Below are positions 36,206 through 47,160 of a stretch of 64,000 nucleotides of DNA, piece after piece; the first letter of the stretch is position 1; each line of letters begins with the position of its first letter. This DNA comes from Rallus limicola. Taxonomy: Eukaryota > Chordata > Aves > Gruiformes > Rallidae. A program made the translations under genes and the position numbers. The stretch lies in NCBI GenBank assembly GCA_022605955.1, contig JAKCOZ010000021.1:13504161-13568160 (forward strand), read 5' to 3'. The notes under the pieces are model-generated. The model was not told the DNA's origin. It searched no databases and worked only from the letters and a program-made list of their open reading frames with translations.

Positions 36206-37963
36206 AGAACCCCCACGTACATTAATTACACAAACACCATGGGGACAATGCAAATAGGAACCCATTTCCCTTTTGTACCAGGGCTAAAGAATGACAAAAT
36301 CTTTTTACTACTCGGCTATTGCAAGCCCAACTGGCCAGGATATTTAAAATGATACACAGATACTGTCCCATCCACTACCCACAGATCGGATGAGTGCATT
36401 TCAGCCTTTCCCCTGTGTTTACCCCTAATAAAACATGCCACCACCAAAAATGACCAAACCTAGAGGTAGCCACAAAGCCCTGATTCCCAGAATAGATTGA
36501 ATGCCCCCACACCACTGGTGGAAACACAGGGGCGACCCTGATCAAGCTAAAATTAAGCAACAAAACCTCCACAGGTTTCAGCATCACCATGCTGATTAAC
36601 CCTGTCTTTTGTTAATCACTGCGAGTGCATAGGGTATAAATTACCTGCTGGCAATATCTAGTCCCAGCAGACAGAGGTGTGAAGAGCCCAAACATCCACT
36701 GGGCCTTCAGGTCAACCAGAGACAGGGTTGGGTTTTTTTTCCTGATAGAGTGTTTCTTAGGTTAACAAGAAGGGTGTTGAAAAAGCATGAGAAATGAGGA
36801 CACAACCACGGAAAGTCAGCACTAGGAAAGTTTCACAAGAGCAGGTAAAGACCAAAGCCAAATCAGTGGAAACACTGTGGTGGCAGCACACTGCCACTGC
36901 TGTAGGGGAATGGTCTGGAGAACCGAGCTGTGCAACCCAGCTCAGTGGGAAAACCATCATTTAGGCCACAGCCGCACATGACAGTGCAGAGGACAAGCCA
37001 GTCTCTCAAGCTGAACCTTCTCCTGTGCCTTTAGTGTCACTTTCCTCAACTGCAGCTTTGCTGCATTCAGTAACCTTGAGCTTCTTTTTTTCTTTGCTCC
37101 CCACCTCCCCCTCCATCTGCTGCTCTGCTCTGATAAATTAATTCTTTTCCCTTCTGGAAAAGGTCCTTTGGTCACTACTACCTTTCCCTTCCACCCTGTC
37201 CCCTGATCCAGAGCTGTGTGAGGTGTATGCCTCTGATGTGGTAAAAGTAGGACCGAGATTGAGTAATGCTTTGAGGTCCTTCAGTATGCTTTTTGCTGGC
37301 TGTCACCTCATCGGGCTCCAGCATATGCTTTGAGGTTAAGTCCCAGTGTTTGTGTTTTGGGCCTTTGTTGTGGTTGCTTGATTTCTTCATGATGGCCTTG
37401 GCTCTGCCACCCCACAAGCAAATGCAAAATTCACGAAGTGGTGACTCAGTCATTTTATCCACTGGCAGCAGAAGCAGCAGCTGGCTGGGGCTCAAAACAG
37501 ATCAGAGAACAGGGCAACAAGTGTCTCCAAGATGGATTTCAGACAAATAAGGAAAAGTGAAAAACCTGAAAACACAAGGAGAGAAAAAGCCTGATATTAT
37601 CTAAAGAGACAGAAAAACAGCTGGAATGTCAAGTGCAGACTGAAGAGATCAAAAGTAAATCAGCTCTGCGATAGATGAGGAACTGTGCTGTGCTTCTGAA
37701 CAGCAACACTCAAAATACAGCATCTCACAGGCCCATTTGGCTTTTTCCATTGGTGTAACTCAGCTTGCACGTCAAAAGATGTTGCTTTTTGCTGCCAGCA
37801 CTGGAAGCTCAAAGTAAACCCTACAGATCAAGCTGTTTTCTTCCTGCTTCAGGCATTAGCCCTAAAAATAAAATGACCCCAGAGGACTCAAAAGATTGGC
37901 TTGCTCGTTTGGCTGATAGGATATGAAGTAGGATAGCAAGGCTTTGTGCTTGTTCTTCTGCAG
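36206..37963. other. Non-coding DNA; doubtful coding traces on minus strand
   Basis: At 37178-37495 (minus) there is a 105-codon ORF with a basic stretch (MKKSSNHNKGPKHKH). Just downstream, in another frame at 37006-37125, is a lysine/glutamate-rich stretch ending in a stop. These could be two pieces of a frameshifted old pseudogene, but I recognise no parent protein and see no clear poly-A tail. Left as unassigned. Confidence 0.4.
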
Positions 37964-38158
37964 TTATATGGGTTCTGTGGCTCTTCAAATAACAAAAATC
38001 TGCCCCCAGATATGGAAGAGGAACTTCATCCTCATATGGCTTTATATCATGGTAACACCTTCACCCTGGAAAAGAGTGACATCTGTGACGTGACCTCTCC
38101 TATCTCGATGTACAGTACCAAAGGCGCTTATTCAGTTGACATACAGAACTGCAAATAA
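37964..38158 (+). other. Doubtful terminal exon-like ORF
   Basis: A strong acceptor-like sequence (cttgttcttctgcag, ending 37963) opens directly into a 64-codon frame closing with TAA at 38158. The frame contains a mildly acidic stretch (LPPDMEEELHP). No protein family recognised and no partner exon found, so this remains a weak candidate. Confidence 0.12.
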
Positions 38159-38384
38159 CATCAACCAGCCATCACAGTACCAAGCCACATGTCTGAACTG
38201 AAGCTGTGACTTCTCCAATAATAACAAGACATAATGAGCTATGACACACATAGAAAGGACATTTCTACATTCACTATGTTTCCAGCTGAACACATGAGAA
38301 AGTATCAGATACAAGCTTACATGATAAGGTAGCCTATAGTGAAATACTAATTTTGTAGAGAAACGAAAGATGGTCTTGGGCTTA
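38159..38384. other. Unique non-coding DNA
   Basis: Covered by an 85-codon minus ORF (38132-38389) without domains. Confidence 0.5.
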
Positions 38385-38475
38385 AGCACAGCATTAGAGT
38401 CATGATGCCTGGATCCTGTCCTTAGTATGACCCAATCTCATCCTGTGAGACCTCAAGCAAGTCTTGCCTTAGCAA
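38385..38475 (+). repeat. Probable MIR fragment, plus orientation
   Basis: The order 'gcattagagtcatgatgcctgg', 'cctgtccttagt', 'cctgtgagacctcaagcaagtc' parallels MIR (agtggttaagagc, gcctgggttcgaatcc, gtgtgaccttgggcaagt). Moderately diverged. Confidence 0.45.
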
Positions 38476-39402
38476 TGTAGTACTTGTGAAATCACTACAA
38501 AGTGCAGTGATTTATTATTATTTTTTTTTTAAACAGTGCACAGCAATTTACATTCAGAGAGCTTTACAACTCATTTCTGTCTGTTTGATCTCCAGCCCTA
38601 ACTTTTCTGGCAAAACAGCAATTAGAGCACAAGTGCTGAGCCGGCTCTTTGTTGCTGCCCATGCCCTATCAGACTGGGAAAACGATTGTGACTCAGTCAC
38701 CTAAGCTGCGTTCTGTTTATTCATGTGTAAACTGGGAATCATTATAATTGCTTTCAAAGCATTAATTGATTATTCCTTATAGCACTACTATAGAATTCCT
38801 AGAGCAGAGAGGAAGAAAACCAACAGGAGGAGCAGACGACAGAAAAACTGTTAATAATTTTTAGTTTACATTTTTTTCTTCTTCTGAGCACTGAGATGTG
38901 GGAAGTTCTTTCCACTCACATCCTGGCTCCAACGTGGCATGCCATGCTTTGCTCTGTGACTTCAGAGCATCCATCTCAACTCTTGTTTGTACAGACACAA
39001 CTCCACCTTGGAAGTGAAAGCCAGGGTTGACTAACAGGGCTTTTCCTGACTCCAAGGAAGGCAATGAAGATATGTCTGCTTATATCACTACCTATATTTG
39101 TTCAAATCAAAAAACCTTCTGTCTTACCCTACCATTAAGAGGCAGGATAGGAAGATGGATATCTTGAGATGACTCATAAATTTTTAGGTGCAGTTACCTT
39201 CTTCTACTTCTTCTCTATGAATTTTTCTATCTCCAGGCACTGCTCTCACATACACATGCAAATCTTTTCGAGTTGGTTTAAGACCTTCTACATGTTGCCC
39301 TGCCTGTTAGAGCAAGAGGCTGGAAAGCAACAGTGCAAACGTGAATTTGTATAAAGAGAAATGAATCCCTTTCCTTCCTGGGGCTGAACTGCCTTGAGCA
39401 CA
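38476..39402. other. Unique non-coding DNA
   Basis: T11 run at 38521-38531. The segment 38700-38790 has clustered ATTAATTGATTATT-like words. No gene or RNA seen. Confidence 0.55.
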
Positions 39403-39420
39403 GGATGGATGGATGGATGA
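39403..39420. repeat. (GGAT)n microsatellite
   Basis: Four GGAT units. Confidence 0.92.
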
Positions 39421-39694
39421 GCAACTAAAATCCCCAAGCAGATAAGGAGCCAAGTCAGAGTGGCAGCAGATGTGTTACATGGGCAGATTAACTTCATACC
39501 CTTACCCATTCCCAGCCATATAATGACCAAAAAAACCACAAGTCAGACTACAAAACTCAGCTCTGGTTCTCCCAAAGGTAAAAAAGCCAACAGAAAAATA
39601 CCAGCCAAAAAAAAGCAACCTTTGTAAATCACTTATATGGGAAGAGGCAGGTATATGCTGTTGTTTGATAATGCTGTCTCCTTTTCTCTAAGAG
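39421..39694. other. Unique non-coding DNA
   Basis: Short flank of the CR1 copy, nothing recognised. Confidence 0.6.
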
Positions 39695-40422
39695 TGTGCA
39701 GAGTCCTGCACTTGGGATAATAACCCTGTGCAGTGCTACAGGCTTGGGGAAAAGTGGCTACAAAGCTGCCTGGTGGACCTGGGGGTGTTGGTTGACTGCA
39801 GGCTGAATATGAGTCAGCAGTGTGCCCAGGCAGCCAGGAAGGCCAATGGCATCTTGGCTTGTATCAGAAACAGCATGGCCAGCAGGTCCAGGGAAGTGAC
39901 TGGGCATTGGTGAGGCCGCACCTTGAATGCTGGGTTCAGCTTTGGGCCCCTCCCTCACTGCAAGAAGGACATTGAGGTCCTGGAGTGTGGCCATAGCAGG
40001 ACAGCGAGGCTGGGGAAGGGGCTGGAGGGCAAATCATATGAGCTGAGGGAACTGGGGTTGTTTAGCCTGGAGAAGAGGAGGCTGAGGGGAGACCTTATCA
40101 CCACCTACAACTACCTGACAAGAGGGTGTAGAGAGATGGGTGTTGATCTCTTCACCCAAGCAACAGGCATTGGGACAAGGGGGAATGGGATGAAGCTGTG
40201 CCAGCATAGGTTTTAGATTAGACATTAGGAAAAAAACTCTTCACCAAAAGGGTTATTGGGCACTGGAACAGGCTGCCCAGGGAGGGGGTTGAGTCACCAA
40301 CACTGGTTGTATTTAAAAGATGGGTAGACAAGGTGCTCAGGGATATGGTTTAGCAGAGGACAGGTACAATTGGACTTGACAATCTTAAAGGTCTTATCCA
40401 ACCCAGTGATTCTGTGATTATG
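39695..40422 (+). repeat. CR1 LINE, C-terminal part of ORF2 plus 3' UTR
   Basis: About 730 bp of CR1 in plus orientation, 5'-truncated. The decayed ORF reads, in order, the conserved C-terminal blocks of CR1 reverse-transcriptase ORF2: [20 protein letters not shown] (39805-39864), then [24 protein letters not shown] and RGNGMKL up to 40216. Frame is broken near 39900, where about 20 bases typical of CR1 (between 'gaagtga' and 'gcattggtgag') are missing and the frame shifts. The 3' end is the usual 'cttaaaggtcttatccaacc' followed by gattctgtgatt. Dead copy, no complete protein. Confidence 0.97.
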
Positions 40423-40970
40423 TGTATGCTCAGGTCCTGAGAAATATTGCTTTACAGAGTCACAGTTTTATCATGGATTTTTATGGTGTTAAGACTAAAA
40501 TTATTTTACCATTATAATCATTTAGTCACAGGCCTGTTAGTGACACAATACCAAGTGGCCATCACAGAAAATTAACTGGAAATATGGTCTGAACATTTAA
40601 CTCCTAAAAAAAAAAATCAGCTTCCCCTCATTTAAAGTAAAAACACCAAAACGTATTGGAAGGACAGAAGGAACACTCAAAGAGAATGAGGACGGCTAGC
40701 TAGTAAAGATTCAAGCAAATATTCTCAGTGCTCTCTAAAACACTCACAGAATTATCCCACCTGAAACCCAGAGCTTTCTCATGGCAGGAGAGAAAGTTAT
40801 TTGGGAAAAACACACAAGTGAAAAATCAGACGTTTCTGCTCACAGGCAGCAAACTGAACACTCATTTCTCTCCTCAGAGAACGCTTTAATGGAAAATCTG
40901 ACTGATCTGGCAGAGAGTGTTCCAAGGCAGTGATACTGAGTCATAAAGCAAAGCTGTAGCTACCATACAG
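40423..40970. other. Unique non-coding DNA
   Basis: No ORF above 60 codons; A10 run at about 40606. Nothing recognised. Confidence 0.6.
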
Positions 40971-41026
40971 CCTGATCCAATGCCCCTGAAGTCAATAGGA
41001 AGGCTCTGGAACAGGCCCATACGAAT
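40971..41026 (+). repeat. Decayed old amniote repeat (gaagtcaatagg core)
   Basis: Reads cctgatccaatgcccctgaa then gtcaataggaaggctctgg, the familiar form 'gatccaatgcccattgaagtcaatgg' seen dispersed in sauropsid genomes. Shares its core with the fragments at 2895 and 49935. Confidence 0.6.
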
Positions 41027-43769
41027 TAAATAAAGTTTGTGGCATGGCTGTTGTTAGTCCAGACCCACTGGAGAAGCTGGCAATGAAAAGCTGCTGCTGA
41101 TTTCATGAAGACTTCCCTTTTGCTGTTATCAATGTCATTTTTGTCCAAGGATGTTCTGGAAATTGAGACAGGCATCAAACTGAGGAGTGTTCTTTAGACT
41201 TTCTTGTTCAAGGAGGGGGAAAAAACAGTTTCACAACTGTAGGTTGAGCATGAAAAATGTGGCAGGTGACAGAAAGCAGGTCACCACGTTGTGAAAGTGT
41301 CTCTGTTTGACACTGTATGGGCTTCGTTCTCTGGTATGTTTTGTAAATTTAGTGCTGGTAAAACAGGGAGAAAAATGCTACTCTCTTTAAATCCTGTGAT
41401 TATCAGCATCGGCAGCCATCACTTAATAGGAAAAAGTGTTCTCCTTCAGATGAAGGAGGGAACAAAATCTATATAAAGCACAAGCAGTAACAGAAATCAG
41501 ACATGGAAACATGAGTCAAGATAGAAGAAAAAAGAAGCTCCAGAATGGACACTGAACAAGCATAATTGATCTCCTGATGTAAGGCACATCTCTTGGAGTC
41601 TCTTTCAACAGGGGGTAGGGCCAAAAAATGTCAAAGCACAATTATCTGCCAAATAAGGATGACAGAGAAGAGACAGAGACATGATTGTATGTTACAAAAT
41701 GAAAGAGAAGCCACACAGGGGGTCTTGGCCTCCATCTCTTAGCTCTCAGCTTAGATGCAGGAATAGCAGAGGCAGTAGCAGCTTCTTGTGTTGTAATGCC
41801 CAGCTGTCTCTTAGAAGGACCCCAGAGAGGTGAGGACCTACACCATCACCTACAAGCAGCAGCATCAGTAAACCCTGCCCTTGATGGATTTCCATTGAAG
41901 ACTAAGGTCAGGAGGGCACTGAATGCAAAGAGAAGATGAGAAGGAGAAATTATTTCATTAACTATACAACCATACCAAAATCCCAGGTAATAAACAGGAG
42001 GAAATAGAATTAGTCATTTATAAGCACTAATTTGTCCTAGCTGCTATTACTGAACCTTGTAGAATGATTTGCATGACTGAATGCTTAAATCAATGGTTGT
42101 AATCTACTTAGATAGGGCCCAGGTCTTAGAAGAAAATGAGGCGTGCAAAACACAGCTTTATCTCCAGCCAAGTCACCAACAACTGAAAGCAAAAAAAGCT
42201 ATCCTGAATGCTTCCTAAATGATGGCCCTGATAAAGCAACAAGATGGCAAGAGGAACTTATCACCAAACAAGCATCATAATAAAAGTACAGTTAATTAAA
42301 AGTCAATCACACCTGTCACAGGCAACAAGATCAAACAATCCAAACTAGTAATGATGTTAACATGGAGGTCTGAAAAGTTTTAATCTTTGTAAAACTGTTT
42401 TGGGCAATTCACTTGAGGGAGAAAGACTCACTGAGTAGTAATTGTTTATGAACATCTGACTGTCACAACTGAGTAGTCAAGAGATGAGATGATCTAAATA
42501 GTCTATGTTAACAAATTACAAAACCTTAAAAAATGAAGAAAATTAAGGAAAATGAAGGAAAATTATACAGTGAATAGGATAAAGCATAACACACACTCAC
42601 TATGAAGTTCCTGATAAATAAATGCATCTGAATTCCTGATAAGGAATCTCTAAATGGAATGTGTGCTTAGAGCTAACATTGAAACACAAGAGACTACTAC
42701 CAGAGGAGGACATTTTTCAAGACAACGCACCAAAGCAATTCCCATCTAAGAGTTTCCAAACAGGGAAGCAAATGTTTTCAGCACACCCGGGAAGAAGAAA
42801 GATTCTAGAAAATAACCCTGATGTTCTGCCAATGTCTTAAAAGACAATGAACACATACATTACTCTGACACCAAGACTGATGAAAACAAAATAAGCAAAG
42901 GAATATTGTGAACCTTAGAGAGTGAAAATGGACAAACCTATAAGCAATCAACATGAATTTGTGAAAACCAGTGCCTACCAAACCTGACTGATTTCTCTAG
43001 GAGATGATAAATGGAGCTAATAAAGTCTATACCTTATGATCAGATCTCTTTGAGGCATTTGAAGTCAGATTTGTACAGAATTAAGTGTTACACAATAGAT
43101 CAAAATGTATAGGTCTGTTGTACCCTTTGGCTTTATAATATGCAGTATTATAAACAGGGCTGGGAACAGCGATGTGGGGGCAGAGCTGACTCACCATCAG
43201 CAAGAGGTTCATGGCAACACCTGGTGAATGGCAACACAAAAAGAAAATGCCTTGCAAAGGCACTATACTTCTCTGAGGCCATTAGTAACTATATGTCCTT
43301 TGGTAGATCTCAGTGGTGTCCCATATCTCTATTAATAATACGGATCTGCTTGCTGCTATATAACACCCAAGGTTTTCATTGGCTTAAGCCATACCCATTA
43401 TCTGCTGCCATATCTTGCTAATCTCCAAAACATTCTCTGAAAGCAAAGCTCTATCAATCTATAGGACCAGCATCTCTGGTATTAGATCTTTCAGAAAACA
43501 GAACAAAAGCTTTTGTACAATGATACACCCATTTCTTGGCTGAAAGTTTTGGAAAGCAAGAAGTAGCCATCATCATTCACTGATCTTGTACCATGCATGG
43601 CATGCAGTGACCTTGACCTTATTTTTAACCTCTTACATGCCATGTCTTGATGCCAGCCCTGCAGGGTTATGCTAGTTAAAGCTTCAGTGATTATTTTGAA
43701 GTGACAGATGGAGTGTCAAAGCAAACAGCATCTGTCCAAAGGGCCCCAGTAGGTGATGCTTCATGGAGT
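41027..43769. other. Unique non-coding DNA, nothing recognised
   Basis: About 2.7 kb, A-rich on the plus strand from 42280 to 43000. ORFs up to 93 codons without domains. No repeat or RNA gene recognised. Confidence 0.6.
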
Positions 43770-43870
43770 ATCTCCTGAACATCTGCAGTAATTAAATGTT
43801 TAAGCTGAACAAAATTTAATTTTGCAGCCTGTGTTGAATCAGATATAGTTCATTGCACAGAGGCCCTTGG
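43770..43870. promoter_or_regulatory. Possible conserved non-coding element (TAATTA-type sites)
   Basis: Short block with gcagtaattaaatgtttaag and aaaatttaattttgcagc, i.e. two homeodomain-type ATTA/TAAT clusters within 40 bp, followed by gttgaatcagata. No ORF and no repeat. Inference from motif texture only. Confidence 0.25.
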
Positions 43871-46604
43871 TCTGCTCTGTGCTCCTAGAAAACAGTGTTG
43901 CTTTTCTTTAAGCCCTCTTCACCCTGAACTTCAGAACTGTAGCAGCTTGTTTGTTCAAAAAATAGACATTTAGTGGCTAAACACCCAATTTGGCATCCAA
44001 TGAAGTTGTTTGCCCTGTCTGAAAGGAGATCCCAATCAGAATTTAAATGTGTGAATCTCTTCTCAATTCTTTTACAGGAGGAGAAGGTTATTTTACCACA
44101 GCAGGCTTTTTGGGTTTGATTTTTTTCTTACAGAACTCAGTAATGATATCTTAATACAATTTGGTTATCTGTGAATCCAAACAAGCTGAAAATCATCAAG
44201 AGTTGTTGTTACTCAAGAGACTTTACTGATGGGAAAAAGCATGAAGCAAGAAGTAGGAAAAGCCAGAAGCTTATCAAACTGGGAGACATTTCAGTTTGAT
44301 AATCAACAATCTTAAAAGCCCAGTGTATGGATAATAAATGCTCACTTCCCTCCCAAAGAAGGGAAGCAAAGCTCAGCAAGTCAGTACCAAAAACCCAGTG
44401 GAGACCATTTAATTTCCTTGCATTTACACATACCTTGTGTGGGATCCACCCCTCGCTCCTTCCTACTTGTGGAATTCCCAGCAGTTTGAATTGATGTTGG
44501 CATGCCATGTAGTTACCTAAACACCCGTTTTATAAGTACAAGAAATACCTCATTTGGGAAAAAAAAAGTGATGAGGAAGTTAGCAATTTGAAGAAGCAGC
44601 TATGACCAAAAAAACCAAAACCAGTAGCCCTAGAGTCCAATCAGATAGTCAGAAAGATGACATGTTTGCAGAGAGGAGATAGCACTTTGTCAAAGACTGC
44701 TATGTCAAGCCTTGTTTGACATGGACCTTATACTGGTCACAGATTCCTGGCTACAGAAAAAAAATTAAAAGCAATCCATCTCTTCCAAGACAGAAAGGGG
44801 CAAGAAAATGAAAACCCATTGTGCTGCATGGCAGGGAAATATTATGGAGGGACAATTTCCTCAGAGTCCCCAATATCTGGTAACCCTGATCATTCTGAAC
44901 AGGGAACAGGTCATAGGATAAATGTTCAGCCTTTGGCACTTATTACTCAGAGTGCAAGGTTCTCATGTGGAGGTTACCATTTAATATTGGATTATGGTAA
45001 TAGGTTACATTGCATGTCTGATAGGGTTTTTTCAAAGGTTTAAACATTCATTGTTAAATTTTCCAAAGTTTATATTATTTTCTTGTATCTTTCTAATCTA
45101 TCATATTTCTTGGGCACCCACTGCTTTGGGATTCTCTTTCTATGAGCAGTAAAATGTTTCTTACACACTGGACACTTGGTTTCACCAGTTACATGCCAGT
45201 ACTGGTTCTTTCCCTCTCATTCTGTTGGTGAACCCCAAAAGATGAACTGTTGATTTCATACTTTGCCAAAAGCTGAGAAAGCTGATCTGCAAACTACACC
45301 TATTAGGAAATGCATTTGTGCTCTCTCTTCTTACTCAATGCCTTTTCCTTTTCCAGCCACAGAGCAAAACTCTGGAGAGGTCACACCAGAAGAGGGTAAT
45401 CATTACTTTTCAGTTGACAAAGTTGAGGGTGAGTAGGAAAGGAGCTGAAACAAAAGAAATGCTGACCTCATGCTAAATCATTTCATTTTCTGTTGGTCTT
45501 TCCTCATTGCTCACTGAGTTTACACTGTTCGTACATCTAGTGGGGCAACTTCAGAGCCAAAAATATCAGCAGGGTTCATAACTGCACAATGGGCAGAAGA
45601 TGAACTAATGGTTGGAGTCACGACTGGTATATGACCACAAGTTCTATTCGGGTATCATCATCCAAGACTTTCATCTCTCCTTGCAAAATGTGATCATACT
45701 TCAAAACACAAAGGAAACTTGCTGTCTTAGATATGAGCTCTAACTTACTGGGACTAACAATGTCATGGCCAGCTCAAGTTTGTATTCCCTCCAAAATTAA
45801 AAGTTTTTGATTCTGGATATAGTTTGTGTAAGCCTGTATCTTAACAGATAGTCAAGACAGATTTCTCCATGTGACAAACGCTGGATGCACTTTTGCAGAA
45901 GGACAAAATCCCCTGAGCAGAGTAAAACTTGCACCAAATACTATTTTTGGCAGCAAGAAAACCTGAGGAAAGACAGAAAGAAAAAGGCTGTGAGGAGGTA
46001 GAGAAACTCACAACACAGCTAATATGTGACTGGGGGATGGGAAAAGAGAAGATGAAATAAAGGCCATGTCAAATGACTCTGCTTTCCCCTCTATTTCGTT
46101 TGGAGAGAAGATTAGGTTACTACAGTTCAACAGGACTCAGTTTGCTTATTGCTTTGGGCATTAAGAACTTAATGCAAAAGTAATGAAGTTAAACCTGTGG
46201 CATAGATAATGGTCATTAGCAGCCTTCTTTCCCTGTCATAAACTTGACCCTTGTTAACTCCCATTTTATCTTTCTATGCAGATGATTTTGAGTGGGGCAC
46301 GAAGGATTCTCTGTTCTGTCCAATTTGGGAAACAAGCCAGCTAGTGAGCATGCACTCGTAGTTCCCAAACTGAAGCCCCTCTCCCCCTACATTACAGCCC
46401 AGGCTGCATTAAAAACTAGAGGGAAACACTAAGTAAAAAAGAGCAGAATTGGAGCCCTTGACATAAAGAACATAATCTGTAGCAGGGATGAGAGCTTCAA
46501 GAAATCATCTGGGATTGAAGTCTCCTGAAGAGGAGGTTGTTAGGGAAAAGGCATGGATTAAAAAGTTTTCACATGAAACAAAGCCTATTTACTACTTAAC
46601 CCCT
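43871..46604. other. Unique non-coding DNA, nothing recognised
   Basis: Nearly ORF-free (longest 99 codons, minus, 44209-44508). No identifiable repeat or RNA. Confidence 0.6.
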
Positions 46605-46860
46605 TTCATTTCTGTCCTCCACCTCCAGGATAATGAAGCTTTCCCCTCTCATTAATTAAGTTCTTTTGGAGTTTATTGACTGAGAGCAAAATTGTCCCTG
46701 CAAACAGATCCTTGATAGCTGCTGCCGCATTTCTGTGGCACCGCTCTGACAAAGGGAATCCTGTCACCCAGCTCTGTCCAGGAACATCTTCCCTACATGA
46801 GAGATTTTAATTGAGCAATATGAGCAAACACCCTAATTTTTCAGTAGTTATCCAAATCAC
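46605..46860. promoter_or_regulatory. Candidate conserved non-coding element
   Basis: Repeat-free block with distinctive words: tctcattaattaagttc (46648), gtttattgactgag, a GC-richer middle with CpGs (gctgctgccgcatttctgtg), ctctgacaaaggg (TCF/LEF-like ACAAAGGG) and ttttaattgagc. The alternation of AT-rich homeodomain-type sites with a GC-richer centre over about 250 bp is the usual look of a deeply conserved vertebrate enhancer. Function unproven. Confidence 0.35.
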
Positions 46861-47132
46861 CAATAAGTATAGGAAAAAGGAACACATTTTTCACAACTGC
46901 ATGGGGAAAACGCTGTTTCATTATTACCCAGGTGTGAAAAGATGCTCTCTAGTTCATCTGCTTTTAGAAGCAAAATGATGATTACTAACTTTTTTAAAAT
47001 GATTAAATGGTCAGGGTTTTCTTTCTTGGGAATTAGGGGGTGGCATTATTACAGGTTACAAACAGAGGTGACCATTCCATTGTCTATCTATGAATAGGGA
47101 AGAGCTATTTAGCAACACAGACCTTAAAGATA
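46861..47132. other. Unique non-coding DNA
   Basis: No feature recognised. Confidence 0.55.
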
Positions 47133-47160
47133 AATTCATCAATTTTAAGCTTGATGAATT
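47133..47160. repeat. Perfect hairpin, 10-bp arms
   Basis: Arms aattcatcaa and ttgatgaatt are exact reverse complements around an 8-base loop ttttaagc. Not followed by a T run, and the setting is eukaryotic, so it is not a bacterial-type terminator. Could be a binding dyad or chance. Confidence 0.85.
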
